Shown here: positions 1 through 9,847 of the stretch, in pieces
How the letters are laid out: each line of letters starts with the position of its first letter
How positions within the stretch are numbered: the stretch's first letter is position 1
Origin: Spirochaetales bacterium
GTDB lineage: Bacteria; Spirochaetota; Spirochaetia; JABEVK01
Reading direction: 5' to 3'
Length of the DNA stretch: 64,000 nucleotides
Assembly: GCA_947478845.1 (NCBI GenBank)
Contig: CANJXC010000008.1
Location: 82,267-146,266, forward strand
Notes under the pieces: model-generated
Seen by the model: only the letters and a program-made list of their open reading frames with translations
Told to the model about the DNA's origin: nothing
Databases searched by the model: none
Position numbers and translations under genes: made by a program

Positions 1-2208
1 CATTTCGAGGCCGGCCTTTACGGCATCGCTGGGCTGGCTGGGAAAGACCGCCAGGATAGCTTCGCTGCGATAGTGCTGTATGAATCCGCCGTGGCGGCGG
101 ATCACCGGGCCCATAACGGCCAGGTAGGAATTGACGAAGCTTAGGGTTTCCTCAGGGGTCATGCTCTCTGTAAGCGAACTGAAACTGCGCAGTTTGATCA
201 CCAAGAGGGTTACTTTCTGCTGAAACCGGTCGCCACTTTCAAGCTCTGCCAGACTTTCTTTGCCCAAGTAGACCGTCAACTCAGGCGACACAAACCTTGT
301 GTTTCTGTCCCTAATTTCCTTGAGCCGGCCCAAATGATTGATCATTCGTGAACTCAGGGTGACAGATTCTCGTGCCAGGTTGGCGATGTCATCTTCTTCA
401 CGAGTACTGTCGGAGGTTCTCTGAAAAAAACCAAGCGTCAGGAAGAGAAGTAGATCACTTGTGATCAGGAGTAAAAGCACCAAGAGAACCGAATAAACTG
501 AGCCCCTGAACAGGTTGTCATTGTAGACACTGAACATCTCACGTGAGGAATTGTCGGGGAGGTACACCTCGAGGACCCCCGTCACCTCTCCCGAAAGTCC
601 TTTAAGCGGTGCCAGAGCGCTGAGGTAGGCACCATACTCGCCGAAGTACCGGGTGAACTGCACCTGTGCGCCGCGGGCAGTTGCATAATGCGCCCGGGTG
701 GCCCCGCTGAAGGGATACATCACCCCAAGTGACGGGACAGAACACGCACTAAAAAACTCATCGCTCCAGTACTTGTGCACCACCGCATGAACGGATTGTT
801 TCCAGGAGTTCGTGCTGCCGTTAACAAGGTCGTGGATCTGTTGCTCGAGTTTCCTATAAGCAGAAGATTCCAAGTCAGATGCCTTGCCAAGCTCCGCGGC
901 CAGACTGCCGTCGACTGTCTGACTACCCATTGTGGCTAAGAACATCAGCCTAGCTTGTAGCTCCTTCTGATAACGGTCCTCAATTAACTGGAAGATGCTG
1001 ACCGAGCCAATAGAGGAACTAATGACAACCAGGGGCAACAACAGAGCCACCTGCTTGACGACGATGGAGATGCCAGTAGACAGGAATCGCCTGAGCATGC
1101 CGACCGTCGACCAGAGAACCAAAACGAAGGAACAAGCGCCAACCACCACCCAAAGGAGGTCGGTGAACTGCTCGAAGTCCGCCTTCGGTGAGCCTTCGAA
1201 AACAAGGATCTTGCCGTCCGCTTGTTGAAGGAACACAGCATTGTTGCCCTTGTCGACGATGCCTAGAGTCCCTGAGGCCGAGATGGCAATGCTCGCGAAA
1301 GTCGGCTTCTTGCGACCTGAGTTTAACACCTCTGCCTGCCCAAACACTTGTTCTAGGGTAGCCGACGTCAACGCCGGGGCCTTCCAGACTGACCGGCCCA
1401 ACACATCGAGGACATACAAGCTGCCGTCGGCTCCAGCTTTGATGTCCCACGGTTTTTGCATCTGTTTGTTCCACGCAAACCGAGGCTCTGTGACAGTTCC
1501 GGTCTCGGCCAGCACACAGACCATTCCGGATCGCTCGCACATCACCAGGCCTTCAGGCAGATGAAGGACCCCGGTCACGTAGTCGAGGTTAGGGGGAAGT
1601 GCCGCTGAGAACACGATTTTGTGTTCGTTTGTGTCCTTGCTTCCACCTACGGCAATGGGACGCTCACGCACGAGGAGCCGTCCGTGCTCCTGGAAAAGGT
1701 AACGAAGCGAGTTGCCTATCACCACGAAAGCGCCGATGTGCCCCCCCTCGCGTTGGTCTTTAACAGACGTCGAATGCACCAAAGTCCCTTCCAAGGATCC
1801 CGAGGAGTTGTAGGAAAGGATTTCCTCGGCTTCCAAGCTCCCGTCTATGTGATCCCTGAGGGCGTTGTACACCAACACTCCGCCTTCGGGTCGAGCGACC
1901 ACCCGGTCAGACTCGTAGAATCCGTTGGTTCTTTTGCCGCCAACGAGAGACCAGCGTTCCTTTCCCGAGGGAGTGAAACTCAAGATCCTCCTCGAGTTGT
2001 CGTCGATGACGTAAAGGTTCTCCTGAAGGTCAAACTCTAGTGCTGTCGGGTAGTGGAGCGTTCGCGGAGTGTTCAAGCGGCCCTGTAGAGCGTCGGAAAC
2101 CGGTCCCACAGCGAACCCAAGTGAAAGAAAAGCTGTGATCACCGCCAAAGGCAGAACCACAAAAAGACCATCTCTGAATCGGAAAATGAACTTTAAAAAA
2201 CCCCTCAT
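1..2208 (-). CDS. Propeller-sensor-cyclase-like membrane protein, second of tandem pair (3' end beyond window)
   Basis: The frame is open from an ATG at 2208 down to base 1, giving 736 residues with no stop, so the C-terminus lies outside the window. Visible order: N-terminal membrane segment (about 13-31), an exported beta-propeller-like region (about 45-340), two membrane helices (351-371, 380-401), an extracytoplasmic sensor region, a fourth helix (about 569-594) and the first part of a class III nucleotidyl cyclase domain (from about 660). Where cyclases carry the first metal-binding Asp the protein reads VTLLVIKLRSF (Lys in place of Asp), and the second Asp position is Glu (YRSEAILAVF). 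It is probably a receptor-type pseudo-cyclase. The start overlaps the previous gene's stop as ATGA, so the two are translationally coupled. Structure and family are inferred from pattern; ligand unknown. Confidence 0.8.
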   Translation of the reverse strand, partial: MRGFLKFIFRFRDGLFVVLPLAVITAFLSLGFAVGPVSDALQGRLNTPRTLHYPTALEFDLQENLYVIDDNSRRILSFTPSGKERWSLVGGKRTNGFYESDRVVARPEGGVLVYNALRDHIDGSLEAEEILSYNSSGSLEGTLVHSTSVKDQREGGHIGAFVVIGNSLRYLFQEHGRLLVRERPIAVGGSKDTNEHKIVFSAALPPNLDYVTGVLHLPEGLVMCERSGMVCVLAETGTVTEPRFAWNKQMQKPWDIKAGADGSLYVLDVLGRSVWKAPALTSATLEQVFGQAEVLNSGRKKPTFASIAISASGTLGIVDKGNNAVFLQQADGKILVFEGSPKADFEQFTDLLWVVVGACSFVLVLWSTVGMLRRFLSTGISIVVKQVALLLPLVVISSSIGSVSIFQLIEDRYQKELQARLMFLATMGSQTVDGSLAAELGKASDLESSAYRKLEQQIHDLVNGSTNSWKQSVHAVVHKYWSDEFFSACSVPSLGVMYPFSGATRAHYATARGAQVQFTRYFGEYGAYLSALAPLKGLSGEVTGVLEVYLPDNSSREMFSVYNDNLFRGSVYSVLLVLLLLITSDLLLFLTLGFFQRTSDSTREEDDIANLARESVTLSSRMINHLGRLKEIRDRNTRFVSPELTVYLGKESLAELESGDRFQQKVTLLVIKLRSFSSLTESMTPEETLSFVNSYLAVMGPVIRRHGGFIQHYRSEAILAVFPSQPSDAVKAGLEM

Positions 2209-4892
2209 GGCTTGCTCTCGATTTGGGGGTAGGGCAGGGCAGCGTCCCACTGGTTTTGAGTTGGGTTTTCAAGGAAACTGCGGCATCGGCGGGCATGGTT
2301 GCGCACGACAGCATCGTGAGGATCCCTTGACCCCAAGAACTCAAATCCTTCCAAGGCAGCCCTGAGATCACCCTTTTCGAAGGCGTCAAAGGCGTGGGCG
2401 TAGGTGGGAAGGTGATCCAACAGCGTGGAGTTGCCTCGGTCTAGCTCATCGAGAGGCTCACAGATGGGAACTCGCTCTTGGTTATGTCCCAATACCACAA
2501 CTCCGAGGTTTCTGATCGGGAAGTTCCGAACTTGGTCCAAAGTTTCAGAGCTGGCCACGCAGGGAACCTCGTAGTGGAGGCATAGACGGTTGAGAATGTG
2601 AGCTAGGTTGACCTCTGCGGAGATGACCGCTGTTTCCAATCGTTGTGTCTCACCGATGATCCCGAGCATCATCGGTCCCTTGTGGAGCCCGAAGGTGACC
2701 GGAACCGCTTTTTTTTTGAAGCGGGACGGTTGGCGATTGGCCATGCGGCGGCTGATGAGGGTGAAGGCTTCCAGGGCATCCTCGGGCGTCCGTGGAAACA
2801 GGGCCCGATAGGATTCACCCAAGTATTTTTCAATAAAGCCGCGGCTTTCCCGGATCAGCGGCGCCACCGAGTCAAAATACCCATTGAGATGACGGAAGGC
2901 ACCCTGACTCGAAAGGTGGCCGTTGAACTTGCCCAAATCGACAAGTGTGCTGAACATCACAGTCATCTCGCGCTGCGACAGGTCGCCAAGTTTCGGTGCC
3001 GAAGCGTGCCTAAGCTCCAGCAGGTCGATAAAATCTCTGGGCACAAAACGGGCACTGGCCGTCGTGAGAGCTATGTTTTCCGTTAGCTTTAGTTTGTGGG
3101 TGTGAGTCAGGGAGCCAAAACCGCGCATCAACCGCAGAACCTCGTCGCGGCCTTTCAGTTCCACCGGAAGTTCCTGATGGCCCAAAAGGATCTCTCGGGC
3201 GATGCGCCGGAGAATGTTCAGGGAGCGCACCAGCAAGAGCGAAACAAGGAACAGGATGAAGAAAAAAACGCCTCCACTGAGCGTCGCGAACAGCCGTGCG
3301 CCCGCGAAGTAGGAGTTTTCGACATCTTTCACCAAGTCGGTGAACAGGCCCACCTCCACGACTCCTGCGGTTTTACCAGTGGCGGTGGAAATGCTGGAAA
3401 AGCCTCCTGCATAGTTACCGTAGTCGTCAGAATAATCGGCGTTTATCGCCCCGGGGATTGTAAACAGCCCTTGTGCCTTGTCAGGATAAAGGGGGTAGGG
3501 GTAAGACACCCCGAAGGTACCAGATCCTGTGAGCACGATTTGCGCTCTCGAACTCAAGTTGCGATAAAGCGCGATGTACGAGAAAGCGCTGGTCTGCCTG
3601 CCAATGGTCCGAATGGCAAGTGCGGCCTTGTTCAGTCGCCGATAGGCCTCAGAATCGAGGTCTTTCGGTTCATCAAGTGCCTCCAAATCCTCGGGGCTGA
3701 GGGTCTTGGCAACCAGTTGGGCCGCGTTGAGTAAAGTACTGTGAACTTCGTCGCTGTAACGGCTGTAAAGGCCCTCAAAAACCTGGTTGATTGTGACCGC
3801 TTGGGCCAGGACAAGAATGGGTACAAACAAAGTGACCTGTAAGACCACAAGCGGGACGCGACGCTTGAGAACAGCAAGCCAGAAGTTCAACAGAAACACC
3901 AACAAGGCCAAGCTACCGATTACTACAGCTACCCACGTGAACCAGTGGGCAAAGACTGTTGGGGCGTTGAAGAATGCGCCGTCCTGGAACGAATACTGAC
4001 CGGCAAACGGGGTCAAGATAAGCCGCTGGCGTTCCTTGTCGGCAATAAGAAGTGTCCCATTGGAAGCCACTGAAAAGGTGTCGGCTAAAGTTCCCTGTGT
4101 CATACGACTGTCCAGAACTATCGTCTGTTTTCCGTCCAGTCCCCGTTTCATAATGGATCCCTTCACCAGGTCGAGGATGAGAAGGCTTCCGTCGGGATGG
4201 TATTTCAGGGCCCACGGTTTGACAATTCCTTGAGCGGAAGCGGGCTTCCAGTCGTCCCCCGGTACCGCCTTCCAGAGGGTACCGTTTCTGGCAGCTCCCG
4301 ACAGGGTCCCGTCCGGCTGACTGACAATAGAAACGAAGTCTATGGTGGAAGCGACCGACCTCAGCAGTTTGGGCGTTCCGCCGGTAACAGGTAAGGCAAA
4401 TAGGTCGTATTTGATCCCGTCACCATGAACGACGTAGATTGTATCATTCTGGATACTGAACGATAGGTAGTTAGGAAAGGCATCGGATTGGGCCGTGTTT
4501 TCGAGCCGGAAGACGGTCGACAGAAACTTGCCATCGACGCTGTAGCGTTGAACTTGCATTTCCTGTGCCACCCAATCTTGCCCTGAGGCCGGCAACCAGT
4601 TGAGGAGGTAAAGGTTGCCTTCGCTGTCGAGCTCCAAGCTCACAGCGTTGTAAAACCCCTCTGAACGCTTGAGGCCGTCCAGGGCCCAACGCAGACTACC
4701 ATCCCGTTCAAGAGCAACCAGCCTCCCCATGGCAGAATCGGAGGTGTAGGTGCGTCCCGAGGGGTCAATTGCTGTAGCGAACGGAAACCTCAGCGCCAAC
4801 CGGTCTCGCCAAGGTTCGGCCTTCAAATCTTCGGCATGGTAGAAAACCCAAGTGCCACAGAGCAGGAAGAGAACCCCAAAAGCCACCGACAA
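2205..4892 (-). CDS. Propeller-sensor-cyclase-like membrane protein, first of tandem pair
   Basis: 895 residues with the same plan as its downstream neighbour: membrane anchor (3-19), repeated NHL/PQQ-like beta-propeller strands (about 30-305), helices at 317-342 and 347-366, an extracytoplasmic sensor region (370-530), helix 534-557, a HAMP-like linker, a cyclase-homology domain (about 640-800) and a helical TPR-like tail (830-895). The cyclase domain has lost key residues: MFSTLVDL where FADI is expected, KYLGES instead of GD, and GIIGE instead of GNIG. It therefore probably does not make cAMP or cGMP, unless with unusual metal chemistry. The start is a TTG with no clear ribosome site; no ATG/GTG occurs close upstream in frame, so the N-terminus is uncertain. 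Likely a membrane sensor signalling through its cytoplasmic domain. Confidence 0.82.
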   Translation of the reverse strand: MSVAFGVLFLLCGTWVFYHAEDLKAEPWRDRLALRFPFATAIDPSGRTYTSDSAMGRLVALERDGSLRWALDGLKRSEGFYNAVSLELDSEGNLYLLNWLPASGQDWVAQEMQVQRYSVDGKFLSTVFRLENTAQSDAFPNYLSFSIQNDTIYVVHGDGIKYDLFALPVTGGTPKLLRSVASTIDFVSIVSQPDGTLSGAARNGTLWKAVPGDDWKPASAQGIVKPWALKYHPDGSLLILDLVKGSIMKRGLDGKQTIVLDSRMTQGTLADTFSVASNGTLLIADKERQRLILTPFAGQYSFQDGAFFNAPTVFAHWFTWVAVVIGSLALLVFLLNFWLAVLKRRVPLVVLQVTLFVPILVLAQAVTINQVFEGLYSRYSDEVHSTLLNAAQLVAKTLSPEDLEALDEPKDLDSEAYRRLNKAALAIRTIGRQTSAFSYIALYRNLSSRAQIVLTGSGTFGVSYPYPLYPDKAQGLFTIPGAINADYSDDYGNYAGGFSSISTATGKTAGVVEVGLFTDLVKDVENSYFAGARLFATLSGGVFFFILFLVSLLLVRSLNILRRIAREILLGHQELPVELKGRDEVLRLMRGFGSLTHTHKLKLTENIALTTASARFVPRDFIDLLELRHASAPKLGDLSQREMTVMFSTLVDLGKFNGHLSSQGAFRHLNGYFDSVAPLIRESRGFIEKYLGESYRALFPRTPEDALEAFTLISRRMANRQPSRFKKKAVPVTFGLHKGPMMLGIIGETQRLETAVISAEVNLAHILNRLCLHYEVPCVASSETLDQVRNFPIRNLGVVVLGHNQERVPICEPLDELDRGNSTLLDHLPTYAHAFDAFEKGDLRAALEGFEFLGSRDPHDAVVRNHARRCRSFLENPTQNQWDAALPYPQIESKP

Positions 4893-4927
4893 AAAATGTG
4901 GAAAACCGGATGGATTGGCGATGGCGA

Positions 4928-5713
4928 CTACATTGTTTTCCAGAATCGGAAATGCGAGGCCTCGATTTCCTTAAGGGACGGCAACGGGTAGAAACGGCTT
5001 TCTGACCGACCGGCAAACATGAAGCCGTGCCTTAGATGCCGGAAACTTACTTTTCCCAGCGGGTTGGCCAACGAAAGCCCCTTGGTGTGCTTGTCAACGT
5101 ACTTTCGCAGCTCAAGTACCGACTCGCGCAGCACCGAAGGATGGATATCGGGAATGGGGGCTGGCGCCAAGGGATTTGCCTCGAAACTGGTCAAGAACTC
5201 ATCGATGTCGAGGTCGATTTGCGTGTAGAACATTTTCGGGGCACCCACCTTACTTTTGGGGCTGGTGATAAAGGTGGAGAAGTCAGGAAAGCTGTAGTCC
5301 GAGAGAACCATCATAGAAACAGGAGCGATTTCCGCATAAACCCGGATCAGACCCGCCTTGTGGGTTGCGTCGTACGGGCCCGCCGACAATTTCAGGGTGT
5401 GACCCTCCGGGGTGGTAATGTAGAGGTCCAAGAGGGCCTCAAAGCCGATATGCTCCAGAACCCGGTAGGTGCTGATATATTTAGTGGATTTTGGGCGGCC
5501 GTCGCTGTGGGGCGCCATATCCTTCAGGCAATCTTCGATGGGGAAATAGGGATGACGGTAGGAGGGCTCGATTTCAGCAAAAATCAATTTGCCAGAGTAA
5601 TACTTGCTGGAGCCGGAGATGAAATGTCTACTAAAATCCTGCGGTTCGAGCTGCGAGCCCACGAGGGCCTGATTAGGGAACAGTATCATGTACAGTCGAG
5701 TAGTCGAGCTCAT
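4928..5713 (-). CDS. Conserved-looking protein of unknown function, first gene of the sensor operon
   Basis: 261 residues beginning MSSTTRLYM; no signal peptide or membrane helix is visible and I recognise no domain. The start at 5713 is preferred over an in-frame ATG at 5734 because a Shine-Dalgarno run (AGGAAAGGAG) sits 7 bases before it and because the promoter at 5733-5761 would start transcription downstream of the longer start. It lies 36 bases upstream of the first cyclase-like gene on the same strand, so the three genes probably form one transcript. The protein is mixed alpha/beta by composition, with several aromatic/proline motifs. Function unknown; it could regulate or share the signal of the two sensor proteins. 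Confidence 0.75.
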   Translation of the reverse strand: MSSTTRLYMILFPNQALVGSQLEPQDFSRHFISGSSKYYSGKLIFAEIEPSYRHPYFPIEDCLKDMAPHSDGRPKSTKYISTYRVLEHIGFEALLDLYITTPEGHTLKLSAGPYDATHKAGLIRVYAEIAPVSMMVLSDYSFPDFSTFITSPKSKVGAPKMFYTQIDLDIDEFLTSFEANPLAPAPIPDIHPSVLRESVLELRKYVDKHTKGLSLANPLGKVSFRHLRHGFMFAGRSESRFYPLPSLKEIEASHFRFWKTM

Positions 5714-5732
5714 GAATGAGACTCCTTTCCTC

Positions 5733-5761
5733 ATTTAATGACGCGGCGGAGTGCTTGTCAA
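5733..5761 (-). promoter_or_regulatory. Sigma70-type promoter of the sensor operon
   Basis: On the minus strand a perfect TTGACA (5756-5761) is followed by a 17-base spacer and TTAAAT (5733-5738). Transcription would start near 5726, just before the ribosome site of the gene at 5713. Confidence 0.6.
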
Positions 5762-5788
5762 GAAACGAAAAAAACTTTTAGGTCCCTC

Positions 5789-5818
5789 TTGATTCTTTTG
5801 TCCAAATCGATTTTATTA
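5789..5818 (+). promoter_or_regulatory. Probable promoter of the tRNA operon
   Basis: TTGATT (5789-5794), about 17 bases of spacer, then TTTATT/TTATTA (5812-5818). It is about 26 bases ahead of the tRNA-His gene and diverges from the promoter at 5733-5761. Confidence 0.4.
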
Positions 5819-5843
5819 ATGGTCGTCGACTGACGACTGACAT

Positions 5844-5917
5844 GGTGGTTGTAGCTCAGTTGGTAGAGCTCCAGATTGTGGTTCTGGCTGTCGCGGGTTC
5901 GAGCCCCGTCATCCACC
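5844..5917 (+). tRNA. tRNA-His (GTG)
   Basis: Cloverleaf with anticodon GTG in the loop of a CCAGA/TCTGG stem. The extra G at 5844 opposite discriminator C5917 is the G-1 identity element of tRNA-His. The acceptor stem has one T-T mismatch. CCA is not encoded. Confidence 0.93.
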
Positions 5918-5943
5918 CGAGCAACCGCAAGGTTGTCGTAGCT

Positions 5944-6017
<74 letters not shown>

Positions 6018-6054
6018 TTTCTGGTTTATGGTTTTTTGAAAAGGGTATTTGAGA

Positions 6055-6127
6055 GGGCCGATAGCTCAGCTGGTAGAGCAGCAGACTCTTAATCTGCGGG
6101 TCCAAGGTTCGAATCCTTGTCGGCTCA
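6055..6127 (+). tRNA. tRNA-Lys (CTT)
   Basis: Acceptor GGGCCGA pairs with TCGGCTC; anticodon loop ACTCTTAAT gives CTT; T-arm CAAGG-TTCGAAT-CCTTG. CCA is not encoded. A second tRNA-Lys (TTT) is at 31182-31254. Confidence 0.94.
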
Positions 6128-6154
6128 AGTATCGCGCGCCCTGATCAGGTGCTT

Positions 6155-6236
6155 GCGAGAGTGGTGAAATTGGTAGACACGCTGGATTTAGGTTCCAGTG
6201 CCGAAAGGTGTAAGGGTTCGAGTCCCTTCTCTCGCA
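6155..6236 (+). tRNA. tRNA-Leu (TAG)
   Basis: 82-nt type II tRNA with a long variable arm (TGCCGAAAGGTG); acceptor GCGAGAG/CTCTCGC, anticodon TAG in the TGGATTTAGGTTCCA arm, discriminator A. CCA is not encoded. Confidence 0.94.
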
Positions 6237-6290
6237 CGTCAAGTGAGCCGCTTCGTTCTGTGTGGGCCGGTTGATCTTCGGAAGATTCTT

Positions 6291-6362
6291 GCGAAAGTAG
6301 CTCAGTGGTAGAGCTCCACCTTGCCAAGGTGGATGTCGCGGGTTCGAGTCCCGTCTTTCGCT
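6291..6362 (+). tRNA. tRNA-Gly (GCC)
   Basis: Acceptor GCGAAAG/CTTTCGC, anticodon GCC flanked by CCACC/GGTGG, discriminator T. Last gene of the five-tRNA cluster; CCA is not encoded. Confidence 0.94.
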
Positions 6363-6370
6363 CTTGCAAG

Positions 6371-6406
6371 AGGCGGTCCAGAAGTTCTGGATCGCCTTAT
6401 TTTTTT
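6371..6406 (+). terminator. Rho-independent terminator of the tRNA cluster
   Basis: A 12-bp stem (one G-T pair) built from AGGCGGTCCAGA and its partner, with a 3-base loop, runs into TTATTTTTTT. It lies nine bases after tRNA-Gly and separates the tRNA transcript from tig. Confidence 0.88.
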
Positions 6407-6573
6407 CCGCGGCCGTCGAGAGCTTCTGAGGGCCGGTTCCGCTTTGCGAGAAGCTCTCAGAAATCCACACGTACAAAGGTACGATCTGGTTTCTGAGTCT
6501 CCTTTTCGTTTCACGGAACCCGCTTCTCGTGACGCTCTCGAAGGCCCCGGTACTTCAGAAGTCGAGGAACCGC

Positions 6574-7938
6574 ATGATCGTCAGCCAAGAGATCAAAAAG
6601 CTTGAGAAGTCAGCCGTCGAGCTGAAACTCACCATCGCCCAGGCGGCCGCCCGCGCCGAATACGACGGGCTGCTGGCTAAGTACGTCAAGGATGCCATGT
6701 TGCCCGGCTTCCGTCGGGGGAAGGTCCCGTTGTCGGTGCTCGAAAAAAAGTTCGGCGAAGGCCTCAAGGCCGAAGCCCTTCAAACTCTGGTGGACAAATC
6801 TCTGCACGAGGTGTTTGAGACCATCGACGAGAAGCCCTTGAGCTACAGCCAGCCGGAAATCATCGACAAGAACCTCGAGCTCAGCCTCGACAAAGACTTC
6901 ACTTTCACGCTCCGATACGATGTTTTCCCGAAGTTTGACCTACCCGCCTACAAGGGCATAGAGGTGGAGGAACCCCAGGTGACCTTGGGCCAAGAGGACG
7001 AAAAGCGCGAGCTTGAGCTGATTCAGGAGCAAAACTCGATGGTCATCGACAAAGCTGGCGATGCGAAGGGTGTGGTCAAAGTGGCCAAGGGCGACACCGT
7101 GACCGTCAACTATGTTGAGCTCGATTCCGCGGCTACCGAGATTGAAAACACCCGTCGCCAGGATTTTGTATTCACCGTAGGTAGCGGCTACAACTATTAC
7201 AAGATCGATGAAGAAATCGTCGGCATGAAAAAAGATGCCGAAAAGAACCTCAGCAAGTCCTACCCTGAGGATTTTGAGACTCGGGAACTTGCGGGCTCTA
7301 CGCGGTCACTTAAAGTGAAGGTCACAGCCATCAAGGAAAAGAAGCTTCCCGAGATCAACGACGAGCTAGCACAAGACGTGAGCGAAGAGTTTCACACCTT
7401 AGCCGACCTCAAAAAAAGCATCAACGACCGCTTGGTCAAGAACGTCGAGAACGCCGTGCGCCAGAAGAATATTGACGCCGTGCTTGAGAAAGTCGCAGCT
7501 CAGACATCCTTTGAATTGCCCGAGTCTATGATCCGCGCCGAAATGGAAAACACGTGGCGCAATTTTGCTGGCAACAGCAGAATGCGCCCCGAGCAACTGG
7601 AGCAGATGGTGGGCCCCGAGGGCAAGCAACGCATGCTCGATGAATGGAAGCCCCAGTCTGAGGTGGCCCTGCGTCGCCGCCTTGTCATGGAAAAAATTCT
7701 TGAGGCCGAACAGATCGAATGCAGCCCCGAGGAACTCGAGTCCGAGCTGGCCACTCAGGCTGATGCCAGCAAGATCACTCTGGAGGAAGCCCGCGACTAC
7801 TTTACGAAAAACGGCTTGATGAACTACCTCGAGCACGATGTGCGCGACCGCAAGCTAGCCGATTTTCTTTTGGCCGCGAGCAAGATCAAGAAGGGAAAGA
7901 AACTCTCATATGTGGACTTGATAGGACAAAAGGAGTAG
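6574..7938 (+). CDS. tig: Trigger factor, ribosome-bound chaperone
   Basis: 454 residues, near the usual family length. It binds the ribosome near the tunnel exit and shields nascent chains. The N-terminal ribosome-binding domain carries GFRRGKVP at 45-52 (family GFRxGxxP loop); a FKBP-like prolyl isomerase domain covers about 150-245, and the rest is the helical chaperone body. The ATG at 6574 is preferred over upstream in-frame starts because GAGGAA lies 5 bases before it and homology begins with [13 protein letters not shown]. It is followed 10 bases later by clpP, then clpX and lon, the classic quality-control cluster. Confidence 0.96.
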   Translation: MIVSQEIKKLEKSAVELKLTIAQAAARAEYDGLLAKYVKDAMLPGFRRGKVPLSVLEKKFGEGLKAEALQTLVDKSLHEVFETIDEKPLSYSQPEIIDKNLELSLDKDFTFTLRYDVFPKFDLPAYKGIEVEEPQVTLGQEDEKRELELIQEQNSMVIDKAGDAKGVVKVAKGDTVTVNYVELDSAATEIENTRRQDFVFTVGSGYNYYKIDEEIVGMKKDAEKNLSKSYPEDFETRELAGSTRSLKVKVTAIKEKKLPEINDELAQDVSEEFHTLADLKKSINDRLVKNVENAVRQKNIDAVLEKVAAQTSFELPESMIRAEMENTWRNFAGNSRMRPEQLEQMVGPEGKQRMLDEWKPQSEVALRRRLVMEKILEAEQIECSPEELESELATQADASKITLEEARDYFTKNGLMNYLEHDVRDRKLADFLLAASKIKKGKKLSYVDLIGQKE

Positions 7939-7948
7939 TTTTTCCTGC

Positions 7949-8563
7949 ATGAATTCTTACATGAGCAATCTGGTCCCCATGGTCGTCGAGCAAACCGGCG
8001 CCGGCGAGCGGGCCTACGATATCTTCTCTCGGCTATTAAAGGACCGTATCGTGTTTGTGGACGGAGAAATCCATGACGTGATGGCCGACCTCGTGGTGGC
8101 TCAGTTGCTTTTCCTGGATGCCCAGGACCCGGAAAAGGATATTTCCGTCTATATCAACTCACCTGGCGGCAGCGTGACTGCTGGGCTGGCGATCTATGAC
8201 ACCATGCAGTGGGTGCATTGCGACGTACAAACCATTTGTGTGGGTCAGGCGGCTTCCATGGGAGCCCTCCTTTTGGCCGGAGGAAGCGCCGGAAAGCGTT
8301 ACTCACTCCCATCGAGCCGCATACTGGTGCACCAGCCTTGGGGCGGTGCCCAAGGTCAGGCCCGCGACATAAAAATTCAGGCCAGTGAGATTGTTCGCCT
8401 GAAAAACTTGACTATAGACATTTTCGCCAAGCACACGGGCAAGACCGCCAAGGAAATCGCCTCAGATCTTGAAAGGGACTATTTCCTTTCGGCGACCGAA
8501 GCGGTAGCCTATGGCCTGATCGACAAAGTGCTCACCCGGGATAAACATGGCAAAAAAGAATAG
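7949..8563 (+). CDS. clpP: ATP-dependent Clp protease proteolytic subunit
   Basis: 204-residue serine peptidase that forms the double-heptamer chamber for ClpX (or ClpA/C) substrates. The catalytic triad is visible: Ser103 in [10 protein letters not shown], His128 in ILVHQPWGG and Asp177 in ERDYFLS. An AAAGGAG ribosome site ends about 13 bases before the ATG at 7949; a second ATG at 7961 is possible. The 3' end overlaps clpX by 17 bases in another frame, implying coupled translation. All essential residues are intact. Confidence 0.97.
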   Translation: MNSYMSNLVPMVVEQTGAGERAYDIFSRLLKDRIVFVDGEIHDVMADLVVAQLLFLDAQDPEKDISVYINSPGGSVTAGLAIYDTMQWVHCDVQTICVGQAASMGALLLAGGSAGKRYSLPSSRILVHQPWGGAQGQARDIKIQASEIVRLKNLTIDIFAKHTGKTAKEIASDLERDYFLSATEAVAYGLIDKVLTRDKHGKKE

Positions 8564-9845
8564 CGATGTAGTCGACCACTGTTCGTTTTGCCACCGGCCA
8601 GCGAACCAGGTACAGCGGTTGATCACCGGTGAAGGCGTGGCCATCTGTACCGATTGCATTGCTGCGTGCACCCGTATCGTGGAACAGGAAGCCAGTGAGG
8701 CGTCAGAGTTCACCCTTGGCACCGATCTTCCCACCCCGAAAGAACTGAAGGCGTTTCTTGACCAGTATGTAATAGGCCAAGACGAAGCAAAGAAAGTGCT
8801 TTCCGTGGCGGTCTACAACCACTACAAACGTATTTCCAATCCGATCGTCGCTGAAGACAGCGAAGTCGAAATGGAAAAGTCCAATATTCTCTTGGTGGGA
8901 CCCACCGGCACCGGAAAGACGCTTCTTGCCCGCACTCTGGCCAAGAAACTGAAAGTGCCCTTTGCGATTGCCGACGCCACAACCCTTACCGAGGCCGGCT
9001 ATGTTGGTGAGGACGTGGAAAACATCCTCCTCAAGCTCATCCAGTCGGCCGGAGGCAACATCGCCGCAGCCGAGCGGGGAATCGTCTACATCGATGAGAT
9101 CGACAAGATCAGCAAAAAGGGCGAAAACGTTTCGATAACCCGCGATGTGTCGGGCGAGGGGGTTCAGCAGGCGTTGCTCAAAATCATCGAAGGAACCCAA
9201 GCCAATGTACCCCCGCAGGGCGGACGAAAGCATCCCAACCAAGACTACCTCAAGATTGACACCACGAAGATCCTCTTCATCGTCGGTGGGGCCTTTGTGG
9301 GCCTTGATAAAATCATACAGCGAAGGGTGAGCAAGGGTTCGATGGGTTTCGGCACCGAGGTGGTGACCCAAGGTGCCAAGAGCAACCACGAGTTGTTCAA
9401 GCACCTTCACCCTGAGGATCTGGTCCGCTTTGGGCTCATCCCCGAGTTTATCGGTCGGTTGCCGGTGATGGTGAGCCTGGACGAACTGTCGAGGGATGAC
9501 CTTTTGCGCATCACCACGGAACCCAAAAACTCCATTATTCGCCAGTATCAGGTGGCCCTTGGCCTCGACAACACCGACCTCCTGTTTGAAACTGAAGCCA
9601 TCCTTTCAATTGCCGATCAGGCTATTGTGCGCAAGACAGGCGCGCGTGGGCTGCGCGCAATCGTGGAGGGGGCCATGCTGGAACTGATGTACGAAATCCC
9701 GTCTTTGCCGGGCAAGAAGCGTGTTGTCATCACCAAAGAAGTATTCACCGACGGGGTGAAGCCGGTAATACAGACCGATCCCTCCGAGATGAGCCAGCCT
9801 TGGATCCGAGAGATCCATGTGTTTCCTGGAAAAGCCGCAGGCTGA
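8547..9845 (+). CDS. clpX: ATP-dependent Clp protease ATP-binding subunit ClpX
   Basis: 432-residue AAA+ unfoldase. A four-cysteine zinc-binding domain (Cys12, 15, 34, 37) is followed by Walker A GPTGTGKT at 118-125, a Walker B segment ending YIDEIDK, the GYVG pore loop and the SMGFG sequence matching the IGF-type loop that docks on ClpP. It starts inside clpP and is followed two bases after its stop by the likely lon start. Housekeeping and intact. Confidence 0.97.
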   Translation: MAKKNSDVVDHCSFCHRPANQVQRLITGEGVAICTDCIAACTRIVEQEASEASEFTLGTDLPTPKELKAFLDQYVIGQDEAKKVLSVAVYNHYKRISNPIVAEDSEVEMEKSNILLVGPTGTGKTLLARTLAKKLKVPFAIADATTLTEAGYVGEDVENILLKLIQSAGGNIAAAERGIVYIDEIDKISKKGENVSITRDVSGEGVQQALLKIIEGTQANVPPQGGRKHPNQDYLKIDTTKILFIVGGAFVGLDKIIQRRVSKGSMGFGTEVVTQGAKSNHELFKHLHPEDLVRFGLIPEFIGRLPVMVSLDELSRDDLLRITTEPKNSIIRQYQVALGLDNTDLLFETEAILSIADQAIVRKTGARGLRAIVEGAMLELMYEIPSLPGKKRVVITKEVFTDGVKPVIQTDPSEMSQPWIREIHVFPGKAAG

Positions 9846-9847
9846 TA

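Noticed and set aside
8703..9410. 235-codon frame opposite clpX
   Set aside because: Antisense shadow of clpX codon structure with no protein-family features.
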